A program made the translations under genes and the position numbers. Of a DNA stretch of 64,000 bases, positions 23,201 through 33,648 are shown piece after piece (positions within the stretch are counted from its first letter, which is position 1; each line of letters begins with the position of its first letter). The stretch comes from Tillandsia leiboldiana. Its lineage: Eukaryota > Streptophyta > Magnoliopsida > Poales > Bromeliaceae. The stretch is from positions 15,266,584 through 15,330,583 of the forward strand of contig CM055077.1 of the NCBI GenBank assembly GCA_029204045.2. The letters run 5' to 3'. The notes beneath the pieces were generated by a model. It searched no databases. It was not told the origin of the DNA and saw only the letters and a list, made by a program, of their open reading frames with translations.

Positions 23201-26200
23201 ACTGCGACGAGCGGGATTCTATTATGTGTCGCGGTTGAGGCTCGTCATGCTAGATCAGGCATTGTTAGGATCTTTAGTCGTGCAGTGACGGAGGGAGACA
23301 CAGTCGTTTCATTTGAGGCATGGGGAGATGACAGTCACCTTGATGGATGTGGCTGTTATTACTGGACTCCGCATCGATGGGGGGGTTGTGTGCCTCGTAT
23401 AAATGGCCTGCGCTATGTGAGTTGTTTCTTGGGGTACCTCCCGGAGATATTAGAGGCGGAGAGATAAAGCTTGACTGGTTGTATCATCAGTTTCATGATA
23501 TCGCCTTAGATGCACCGCCCGCAGTCATAGAGGCTACAACAAGAGCATACATTTTGTTTCAAATAGGTTGTAGTCTAATGCCAAACCCAAGCGGAAATAG
23601 AGTGCATTTAAAGTGGTTGCCTCTATTAAAGGATTTCGACGCTTGCGGTGAATTGGCATGGGGTGTTGCGATGCTAGCTCATCTCTATCGAGCATTAGCG
23701 AGTGCTTGCATGAGGGGGAAAGTGGGGTGTTGTTGTTTTGCGACATTAATTCAGGTACATTCCTTTATTACTAATTTCATTCATGAAATTTATTTATTTG
23801 TTCTAAGTAGCTTTTTATATAGATTTGGGCATGGGACCATCTACACATCGGTCGACCATAGATAGTCGGACCGCAGCCTGATCTTATTGATGAGCCACTA
23901 GGTTGCAGGTATGTATTAAATTTCAAGTTTTTAGTATTTTATATTATCATTACTAATATGATATAAATGAAACATATGGAATACTAGGTTGGCTTTTCGG
24001 GATAATGTCAAGACGGCTGACATTGAGTTTTATCGTGATCAGCTTGATCGCCAGTTAGAGTTCCAGGTACATAAGTTAATTATCTTAAGTTTTCATTCAC
24101 ATAACTTTCATTTTAATACAAGTTACTTATCATATACTTTTCACAATAGATTACATGGAGGCCATATACAGATGATTTACTAGGATCACTTCCACCATTT
24201 TGTCTAGTGGGGTCCCCGGTATGGCGATCACGGACCACCCTAGTATGCTTTCATGTTATTAAGCTACATCTTCTAGATCGGGTGCTTCGTCATTTTGGAT
24301 TTCAACAACATATACCCGACGCAGTAGTTGCTCTACCTCGCATCACTTCACGAGGTAGAGCGGATGAGAACTGGGCGGCGTTTCATGCTATACACATTCA
24401 GCGTTGGAATGAGCGACTGCAGGATATAGTAGAGATGGACCCCCGTGTAGATCCCGATCATATACACGCTACTTCTATCTACATGCAGTGGTATTGAAGT
24501 ATCACTAGGAGGTGGATATCTAGTCCAGTACAGCGTCCACCCCTCGTATATCAGCCCCGTGGACATGTCGAGAGATTCTTGGTATGATATAATAATTACT
24601 TTAATATTCAAACAAAAGTCAATGTAACTTTTATAATATTGTTTTGATTTTAGGTCGATCTCATTCAGAGAGCTGAATATACGATCAAAGGTGTCCTACC
24701 CGATATTTCATATACTGGAGCACCTTTCGAGACGCTGACATATGTTGCTGCTGAAATAGAGGTAGCTTTGGTGACTCTACAGACAATTCCACATACTACA
24801 CCTTCATGGCCAGCAGATCATGGTGGAGCATCGACGTCGGGGCATGCACCATCACATAGTCCATCGGGGACATAGCCAGCAGATCATAGTGGAGCATCGA
24901 CGTCGGGGCATGCACCATCACATACTACGCTATGTACCACATGGTCATCGTCAACGAGAACCTGATCTTATTTACCGTAGGCGAACACGGCACCGACAGC
25001 CCTCCATACCGATCATCCCTCATCTTCAGCTCCTCCACAGCCAGAGGGCACGGCTATCTCACATCTTGACCAATTCGACAGTATAGAGCCATTTGATTAG
25101 TCTACATTGTCGTTATGCGTTGTTATTTTTATATTGTTTTGTTGTGATGTCACGCCCCGAGTTTAAAAATCAGCGTCTAAAATTTTTTTTTTTTTTTTTT
25201 TTTGAAATCAGAGTTTAAAACCAGCCAGGGCGCAACAGACCGCCACATATATAGAAGAGTCCCAATCCCACTGGGGATTGAGCCTTTTCTATATATGCAC
25301 GGCTCACTTGGCATACAATCAGAGTACTAACTACGTACATCTACTAAGCAAGATTAAATTACAATATCAATAACTTCTCAATTACATTGCATTACACTTG
25401 ATACAACAAATAACTAAATACTTGATCTTATCGGCTGTCCAGGGTCAAGCTCTATCTCGTGATCTCACCAACTCGTCCCGACATCTCAACACCCGCTCAA
25501 CCTGAAAAACAGTCACCCGAGGGTGTGAGACACACCGGAGTGTATCCCAGTGGGCACGACGAGCCGAGAAATAGCAGATCGTACCTACTGGTATACAATG
25601 CTAGAGGATAGTAATAGATCAGGGGTTAGGGTAAAGCAGATATATAACTGGTGCTGTAAAGAAAGCAAAACTCATAATCTGGGTACAAGCATAGGAGATA
25701 ACTTTAGCAGAATTTAAAACATGTATCAGGATAATCAACACATCGAGGAGTTAGGACAATCAGCAAGATAACAATGAAACTATAATCAGAGGCATCACAT
25801 AGAATCATATAAAGGTAGATAACTAGAAGCCAGATCAAAGAATCAAAGAATCATGTTAAAGCAACTTATGCATCAAATAAGTGATATATCAAATTACCCA
25901 ATTACCAGTCACCATATTGGTTCCACAAAACCTCAGGCGAATTTGCCCATATGGCACCACAAGCCACCATATTGGTTCCACAAAACCTCAGGCGAATTAC
26001 TCCCCCACAAGGGGTCACGGGTTGCTACTGCTAACCACTTTACCGGTAAAGAACATCTACACGGGTCATGACTCTGCTGATGTTCGTGAAGTACAACGGT
26101 GCGGGCGATCAAATGCAAATGCTCAAACTCACGGTCCACTGACCGGGTAATCGGCAACAAGCCGGGAAATCCCCACTGGGTTGCAATAGCAAAATCAACT

Positions 26201-26380
26201 GAATCTAAACTCTCATGCAGGAATAATCAGCAGATAATCAACTGTATCTCAACTCATATGCAAGATCAAAGGCAAATCTCAACTCAACATAAGATCAACA
26301 GCAAATCTCAACTCAATCAGGCAGACCAACCAAACATACAAAACTGAACGCATATTTTTGAGAAAACTATTTTGAAAAGT

Positions 26381-26450
26381 CCAAACCCCGAAGAGCGTTG
26401 CCCTCGTCCTATCAAACAAGAACAGACTCAGGCGACACTACGAAGTTTGG
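26381..26450 (-). repeat. Conserved-loop stem-loop module, copy 9
   Basis: Plus-strand CCAAACCCCGAAGAGCG (26381) faces CACTACGAAGTTTGG (ending 26450). The outer arm pairs well and the inner arm has two mismatches. The core, read on the minus strand as TGTTCTTGTTTGAT, is 26411-26424. Confidence 0.55.
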
Positions 26451-26455
26451 GTTTT

Positions 26456-26526
26456 CCAAACCTCGCAGAGCAATTGCCTTTGTCCTATCAAACAAGAACA
26501 GACGCCGGCGACCCTACAAAGTTCAG
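26456..26526 (-). repeat. Conserved-loop stem-loop module, copy 10
   Basis: This is the second adjacent copy in LTR D', core at 26487-26500. The stem (CCAAACCTCGCAGAGC against the segment ending 26526) is weak, so this copy may be decaying. Confidence 0.45.
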
Positions 26527-29500
26527 TAAAACATTGGTTGATTAAAATTATGTGTTCAGCAGTGTAATATTTGATCATCAGGAAAGCAAGCTCAGAATCT
26601 AATAACCAATCAGGCATGGCAATATCCAGAATAATGATATGAATACTGGAAGCACTATGATTAATCATGTAAAGCAGCAGATAACTGATAAAAGTCATAA
26701 CTCAGGCATGAAGCAGTATAATCTGAATCAAAAGGAAGGCAGGCTCAAAGTAATCAAGTTAAGCTACCAAAAACAGGTGTCCAACCAGTATCGCACCCCA
26801 GAGGGCCGAACTGATAAAACCCGGACCGAAGATAACCCACCTGATATAACGCAGGCGGCTAATCTGAACCAACTGTACGCTCAGCACACCAGATGCTACC
26901 AAGTAACCCTGAATGTGAAATAAGGCTCAGGAATCAGTTTACTAACCAGTATACGATGTGATCTTTGCATCTAGACCCCTAGGGCTTTTAAATTTACTTT
27001 TAGTGCCAATTTGGGCACTGTTTTCGCTCGTTCTTTTAGCAAGAAAATCATTTTAACATTCCGTCACTTCCAGCAGGTTACTTATGTCATGCTGAACACC
27101 GTGCTCACCCATTTGTGGCATCACGGGTTCCGAGGCAAACTTTGGCCCATAATATATGCACTAACATAGCCTTAATGTCATTTAGTTTCTTCGGGACTTC
27201 AAACAGAAATTTTAACGCGAGCATCGCGTCCGGTGACCCCAAATTAGCCTAGGGCACACTGTCGCGGCTTCGCAAACAGCCCGGGACATGGTTTTGGGCC
27301 AACATTTCATTAAAAGGTTGTTTTAACTACAACTTTTAATCTAAACCTCTTTTAATTAAACTTTGTATATGAAAGTGTCTCTAAATAGTGTCAAGATGCT
27401 AGGGCTCACCCTAATTGTAGCCCAGGTCTGCTGGTTCAACCAGAACCAAAGCCATGCACTCAAACAAGTTCCCATTGCTCCAAACACTTGTCCACACAGA
27501 ACCATCTTGGTCTAAAGTGAACATTAAGCTCAGGGGACATTTGTAAGCAACTTTCATATTTACACAAAAGTCCAATTCAAAAATTTTCTTCCTTGAGACA
27601 TTTAAGCAAACAGTTGGTGTGCACCATTTGTATACAAGCATATACAACCATTCCCGAGCTCATTCTCTGCAAATACTGAACCAAAAGCTTCCATTCTTGG
27701 AAGTAAATGCTCTAAATAGATTTCTCTACATTCTCTGCAAGTTTGGGCCAAGATGCATGGATGGATTGGCCGGAGTCCGAGGTTGAAGATGAAGTTAAGG
27801 CATCGAAATTTGTGATCATTCAACCAGGGCATCTGGGACCAAACAACTTGACCAAGTAGATGCTAAAACTTATAACTAACCCACCTGGACCCGTGCCCGG
27901 CGACAGGACACGGCGGCGACACGGCGGCCACAAGCTCGGTTTGGAGCTTCAACTCCATTAATGGCGGATTTATAATGGGGCAATTTGGAGACTTCCAACT
28001 TGAATGGAAATGCTCTAAAGAGTCATAGGAAGCTTCCCGACCAACCCTCCCCGGCCGGAGATGGCCGGAACGCCGGCGGCCGCGATTAGATCCCATTTCG
28101 AACCCATCTTGGCCGCGCTCTATTCTTGCTGCATGGGTGCCATGCAAATACATGGGTGCACTTCTCTCACACCCAGGAAGAGTTCTGGGTAGGTGGCCGG
28201 CGCTGGGGAGGCTCGGCGGCGCCGGAGCAACAAGCTCGGCCGTGGTGCAATTTTTTTCCGAAAACTAGGGCTTCGAATTTCTTCGTAAATACTCCACCAT
28301 ATTTTCCCAAACTTTTAAGAAATAATCCTTATATCCAACAGTATTTTTCCACAAAATTTGGTTCATTTTGGTTCAGTAGTTGAAAAGAACAACCAAGATG
28401 AAGAATTATTAGGTTTCCGGCAATAGTCTTCCCCCGTCGGCCAACTAACGTGCATGGGGGGGCTCAGGCTGTGTAGGGAGCATACTTAGGGACTATAGAG
28501 GCTACTGCTAGAGGTCCCGGGTTCAAACAACCTTTGGTTTGGGGTTCCTTACCTTGGCCGAGATCGGAGAAGATGGAAGAAGCCGGATCTTGGTCCCTCT
28601 TCCACGCGCGGCCACAGCAACCTCCGGCAAGGTCCAAAGACACCAGGGAACACCACTCAGCACTCCCAAACCAATCTTGAAGCAACTTGGTTCCAACCTT
28701 CTACTTCGTCGGAGTAAGGAAGAAAGAGGAAGGTGGCTGCGGCGGCGCTCGGCGACGGCTGGGGTCGGGTTCACCAGAGCTTGGTTGCGGCCTCACAGTG
28801 GAGCTCTCAGAAGAAGGTTAGCTAAACCTAAAGCTCTTGGTTGAACTCTGCTTCATGAACTCAAGAGAAGATCCTATTCATAGCTTTCTCACCTTAACTC
28901 CGGTGACCCGAGCGGCCGGAGGTTACAGCAGCTGAGGGGTCACGTCGGTTGCGAGCTGAAGAGGCTGGTGGATGCTTCGGTTACGAAGAGGAAAGGGCTA
29001 GGGTCATGGGTATACTTCCTCACGTGTAATATGTGTGTTTTAAGCTCAAATAACAAAAAGTCCTTCATTCTTTTAATATTTGAACAAAAGTCCTTTACAA
29101 AATTGGCCCCCTCACAGATTAGTCCCTAATATATAAGCCGCATGCTTTTCGAAGCAGAAATTGCGGATTTTTCTGCAAAATACAGCACTTTTTGCCGTAT
29201 TTCACACTTTTCGAGGCGTTTCGCTCGTCAAAACGAATAACGGACTTCGCCAGGACGTCCAGCTCGTCGAGACCTTCAAAATAGTCTATTTATTTGTTTG
29301 ATTTGGCGCTCGTATGAAATCTCGGGCCATCTTGTTCTGTATGTCGAAAACCGACGCACGCACTTCGATGCACTCGGATCGCCAAACGCGAAAACCGTCA
29401 GTGCCATTACGTTCAGAACGTCAAAATTAGCTAGGGTTCATTACTAATACCCCTATGTTATAATTTTAGACAATGGTTTGGCCATTAGTGATCAAAGGGA

Positions 29501-29773
29501 CATTAAAATACAAAGTTTACTATACACTTTAAGTCGCGGGGCCCGCTTTTTGATTTCTGATTTCTGGAAGATCCGACCGTCGGATCGAAAATATATGAAT
29601 ATGAAACTTCTATGTTTCGACGAGACGATCGCTACGGTGATCTCGGATTTTCCAGATTAGACCCCGATCAAAAGTCAACATTTCTGAGCCCACTATCTTT
29701 CCTCTTTTGCCAAAATTTACAAATTTTAATTATTTAAAAACAAACAGAGGTTTTTAAATTCTGGATTACTACA

Positions 29774-30189
29774 TGTGATGTGATTTGTATTTATCTTTTA
29801 TCGATGTTATATTCTTTCATGACGTGATGTGATGTGGTTCGTATTTGATGTGATGTGATGTGCTGTGTTGTGCTTTGTTGTATTGTTGTGTTGTACTATT
29901 GTGTGATGCGATGTATTTTGTGTGCTGTGTTGTACTATTGTGTGATGTGATGCTTTTTGTGTGCTATGCTGTGCAAAATTTTGTTTTTTATGTACTAATG
30001 TGTGATGTGATGTGATGTGATGTGATATATTTGATGGTTTGATCATATTTTGTTGCTTGTTTTTTATTTGTTTCGAAATTTTATATTGTTCATTGTTACT
30101 TTAAAATTGTATAAGTTGAGTTTTTTGAAAATTCTGCAGGTCAGCTAGTGTGAAAGGAAGAACACGGGAATTCAATCCCCGTGTTCAAC
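29774..30189. repeat. TGTGATG-rich minisatellite and spacer
   Basis: About 250 bp of imperfect TGTGATG and TGTTGTG repeats follow the solo LTR, then AT-rich spacer up to the MULE end. The minus-strand frame of His/Thr-rich repeats here is a by-product of the repeat. Confidence 0.7.
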
Positions 30190-30335
30190 TTGTTACACCT
30201 CAGACTCCCCCGCTCACGTGGCAGGCACACGTAGCGCACAGTTGGCACCCATAGGGCCATCTTTGTAAATACAAATTTTATAGGGTCATTTTCAAAAATA
30301 CAAATTTTTAGAGGATCATTTTCAAAAAAAAACCC
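30190..30335 (+). mobile_element. Right end of the MAIN-carrying MULE (probable)
   Basis: The segment GCTCACGTGGCAGGCACACG ... GGGCCATCTTTGTAAATACAA ... GGGTCATTTTCAAAAATACAA, ending in CATTTTCAAAAAAAAACCC, mirrors the left end of the MULE at 61220 (GGGCTTTTTTTGAAAATGACC). It lies 3' of the PMD pseudogene as in the complete MULE at 47-52 kb. Copies recur at about 30848 and 31508. Confidence 0.55.
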
Positions 30336-30743
30336 TTGCGAAAAAGGTATTATCCTCAAGATTTTACGGAGTTAGAAAAAGAAGAGTTGAGAATAGAGCT
30401 TCGTCATTATGAATTTGAAATTTCGCGACATTTAGATTTGCAAAAATTGACAACTATTTCTGACTTTTGTCAATGGTTGGTGGCAACAAGAAAATCAGAA
30501 ATATATCTCCTTCTCTATCGATTGGTTAAACTTATACTAACTCTTCCAGTTTCAACTACAACTACCGAACGGGCATTTTTCGCTATGAACATTATTAAAG
30601 CCGATCTCCGGAATAAGATGGATGATGACTTTCTCACTAATTCTTTGATCGTGTATATTGAAAGAGAAATTGCCGAAAAGTTTACTATTGATTCAATCAT
30701 TGATGGATTTGGTGACTTGAAGGAGAGTCGAGCACTATTCTAA
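30336..30743 (+). pseudogene. hAT transposase C-terminal fragment, tandem unit 1
   Basis: The frame carries the hAT dimerisation domain end: RLVKLILTLPVSTTTTERAF, then AMNIIKADLRNKMDDDFLTN and EREIAEKF. In intact hAT transposases this C-terminal part assembles the complex. The N-terminal BED zinc finger and the catalytic core are missing, so it cannot transpose DNA alone. The frame is open for 135 residues and ends TAA before GAATGGTAAGC, which is shared by all units. Confidence 0.85.
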
Positions 30744-30965
30744 CTTTTGAATGGTAAGCAATTTTTTAAAAATTTTCTTTTGTATTTTTGTATTTTGAGT
30801 TTTATTAATCATTTTTAAAGATTAATATATTTTATATAATATATATTTTCGCCCGCTCACGTGGCAGGAACACATGGCGCACAGTTGGCACCCATAGGGC
30901 CATTTTTGCAAATACAAATTTTGTAGGGTCATTTTCAAAAATATAAATTTTTAGAGGATCATTTT

Positions 30966-31385
30966 CAAAAGAAAACCCTTACGAAAAGGTATTATCCTCA
31001 AGATTTTACGGAGTTAGAAAAAAGAGAGTTGAGAATAGAGCTTCGTCATTATGAATTTGAAATTTCACGACATTTAGATTTGCAAAAATTGACAACTATT
31101 TCTGACTTTTGTCAATGGTTGGTGCCAACAAGAAAATCAGAAATATATCCCCTTCTCTATCGATTGGTTAAACTTAGACTAACTCTTCCAGTTTCAACTG
31201 CAACTACCGAACGGGCATTTTCCGCTATGAACATTATTAAAATCGATCTCCGGAATAAGATGGATGATGACTTACTCACTAATTCTTTGATCGTGTATAT
31301 TGAAAGAGAAATTGCCGAAAAGTTTACTATTGATTCAATCATTGATGGATTTGGTGACTTGAAGGAGCGTCGAGCACTATTCTAA
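30966..31385 (+). pseudogene. hAT transposase C-terminal fragment, tandem unit 2
   Basis: This copy of unit 1 starts 642 bp downstream, open from MRIELRHYEFEISRHLDLQK at 31029. It is preceded by its own MULE-end-like segment (about 30848-30980). It differs from unit 1 by scattered substitutions, so the duplication is not the newest event here. Confidence 0.83.
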
Positions 31386-31639
31386 CTTTTGAATGGTAAG
31401 CAATTTTTTTAAAATTTTCTTTAGTATTTTTGTATTTTGAATTTTTTATATATAGTTTGTTTTATTATTCATTTTTAAAGATTAATATATTTTATATAAT
31501 ATATTTTTCGCCCGCTCACGTGGCAGGCACACGTGGCGCACAGTTGGCACTCATAGGGCCATTTTTGTAAATATAAATTTTGTAGGATCATTTTCAAAAA
31601 TACAAATTTTTAGATGGTCATTTTCAAAAAAAAAAAACC

Positions 31640-32047
31640 CTTGCGAAAAGGTATTATCCTCAAGATTTTACGGAGTTAGAAAAAGAAGAGTTGAGAATAG
31701 AGCTTCGTCATTATGAATTTGAAATTTCGCGACATTTAGATTTGCAAAAATTGACAACTATTTCTGACTTTTGTCAATAGTTGGTGGCAACAAGTAAATC
31801 AGAAATATATCCCCTTCTCTATCGATTGGTTAAACTTATACTAACTCTTCCAATTTCAACTGCAACTACCGAACGGACATTTTCCGCTATGAACATTATT
31901 AAAATCGATCTCCGGAATAAGATGGATGATGACTTTCTCACTAATTCTTTGATCGTGTATATTGAAAGAGAAATTGCCGAAAAGTTTACTATTGATTCAA
32001 TCATTGATGGATTTAGTGACTTGAAGGAGCGTCGAGCACTATTCTAA
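31640..32047 (+). pseudogene. hAT transposase C-terminal fragment, tandem unit 3
   Basis: This is the third copy, 662 bp after unit 2, with a MULE-end-like segment before it (about 31508-31640). A TAG replaces the Trp codon of the CQWLV stretch near 31779. The dimerisation block is otherwise intact. Confidence 0.83.
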
Positions 32048-32164
32048 CTTTTGAATGGTAAGCTTTTAAATTTTCTTTAGTATTTTTGTATTTTGAATTT
32101 TTTATATATAATTTGTTTTATTAATCATTTTTAAAGATTAATATATTGACAACTATTTTTTTAT

Positions 32165-32556
32165 TTTGAAATTTCGCGACATTTAGATTTGCAAAAATTG
32201 ACAACTATTTCTGACTTTTGTCAATGATCGGTGGCAACAAGAAAATCAGAAATATATCCTCTTGTCTATCGATTGGTTAAACTTATACTAACTCTTCCAG
32301 TTTCAACTGCAACTACCGAACGGGCCGAACGGGCATTTTTCGACTTATACTAACTCTTCCAGTTTCAACTGAAACTACCGAACGGGCATTTTCCGCTATG
32401 AACATTATTAAAACCGATCTCCGGAATAAGACGGATGATGACTTTCTCACTAATTCTTTGATTGTGTATATTGAAAGAGAAATTACCGAAAAGTTTATTA
32501 TTGATTCAATCATTGATGAATTTGATGATTTGAAAGAACCTCAAGTACTATTCTAA
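32165..32556 (+). pseudogene. hAT transposase C-terminal fragment, tandem unit 4, decayed
   Basis: A shorter copy without the MULE-end segment. It contains an internal duplication of the ACTCTTCCAGTTTCAACT region (about 32286-32370) and further substitutions (KTDDDFLTN, IINFS). Frames are broken. Confidence 0.8.
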
Positions 32557-33086
32557 CTTTTAAATGATAAGCTTCTAAATTTTCTTTAGCATTTTTGTAT
32601 TCTAAATTTGAATGGTTGGTGGCAACATAGATATAAAAAATTTGAGGATCAGTATGAATCATTAATTGCATAATATTTTTTATTCACACAAATTTAATGT
32701 ATATTTATATATACATATTAGTATATTTTATTATCTAAATAATATTTGAATATAAATCCGACCCATCCAAATTCAAATTCATATTCCAAAAAAAATATAT
32801 AAATGAGAATATAATTTTGTAAAAGATTGGATTGTTTTCACTCCTAGGTAGAGAGCGAAAAATTGGTCCGCTAATGTTATATGTAAAGAATCCGACTGTT
32901 TTCCGCTGCAGTCAGTAAAATTCACTCTAATCAAAACAAACGGCAAGAACTGTATAAAGAGCGTCCAATGTTGAACTGAAGGAAGTACCAAATTAAAATT
33001 GACTAGAAGTTCAGGAGGAAGATAAATGCCATGCACGGAATGGAAGAAAAGTTAAAAACGATCAAAAAATTGTCACTTAGGAGAAG

Positions 33087-33117
<31 letters not shown>

Positions 33118-33130
33118 CCCCCCTCATCTC
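32557..33130. other. AT-rich spacer with A-run
   Basis: There is no gene. A homopolymer A-run of about 30 bases sits at 33085-33114. This stretch lies directly 3' of RACK1 and may contain its polyadenylation region. Confidence 0.6.
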
Positions 33131-33233
33131 CTAATATGGGCTCACTTTCCACACCCTAATGGTTCCATCGGTGTAACCGGTGAACAGCGTGCTCCCGTCA
33201 ATGCAACAACTCAAGCTCGTGCAATACCAGCAT
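33131..33233 (-). pseudogene. Duplicated last exon of RACK1 (decayed)
   Basis: The segment repeats the true last exon (33260-33361) and its flanks in a tandem unit of about 129 bp. It keeps the AG acceptor and the VWKVSPY-stop end. It has one extra base (ATGCTGG instead of ATGCTG) that shifts the frame, and LSWSSDG has become LSCCIDG. It lies downstream of the good copy in the transcript. Confidence 0.85.
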
Positions 33234-33259
33234 CTGTCAATTGTCACAACCCTCGTCTC

Positions 33260-33586
33260 CTAATATGGGCTCACTTTCCACACCCTGATGGTTCCGTCGG
33301 TGTAACCGGTGAATAGCGTGCTACCATCACTGCTCCAACTCAAGCTCGTGCAATACAGCATCTGTCAATTGTCACAGAAAAAACCAAGTATTAAATCTTT
33401 TCTTCAGATGAAATATTGAACCAAATCTTGTTGCCAAGACTCAATAAGATATATACTACGCTCACAGCAGTTGTAAGACAATAATAAGTCTACAGCGCTT
33501 AATTATGAAGCAGGAAACAAATTAATCACATTGTAACTCTTCAATCTCTAAGTGTTTCTTGTAGCAACATCTCCTACACAGCAAAC

Positions 33587-33648
<62 letters not shown>

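Larger units (their letters stand above)
18833..25147 (+). pseudogene. Broken MAIN-like (plant mobile domain) gene of a MULE
   Basis: Exons match, one by one, the intact PMD gene at 47815-50346. Exon 2 is 18897-18981 plus 23201-23755 (LVEFTEHGRTLNRWQIEHPA ... GEIKLDWLYHQFHDIALDAP). Later exons lie near 23825-23908, 23987-24066, 24150-24582 and 24654-25086. Damage includes a TGA for Trp at 23286-23288, a frameshift near 23395, a TAG in the third exon, a TGA for Trp near 24495, and a 4.2-kb solo LTR in exon 2. The 5' exon is lost at the junction with element C. The last exon has a roughly 54-bp internal duplication (ADHGGASTSGHAPSH-type repeats). PMD proteins are linked to transcriptional silencing and genome stability in plants; many copies ride on MULEs. 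Confidence 0.85.
25148..29773 (-). mobile_element. Solo LTR D' (Ty3/gypsy type), minus orientation
   Basis: Read on the minus strand it opens TGTAGTAATCCAG and ends CTCGGGGCGTGACA, 4626 bp, flanked by TGTGA at 25143-25147 and 29774-29778. It is homologous to LTR D along most of its length (for example the segment with CCCACTGGGATACACTCCGG). Unlike LTR D it carries two conserved-loop stem-loops (26381-26526), absent from the matching place in D near 21.9-22.1 kb. It lies just 3' of the PMD coding remnant. Confidence 0.92.

Noticed and set aside
29807..30046. His/Thr-rich minus-strand protein
   Set aside because: By-product of the TGTGATG minisatellite.
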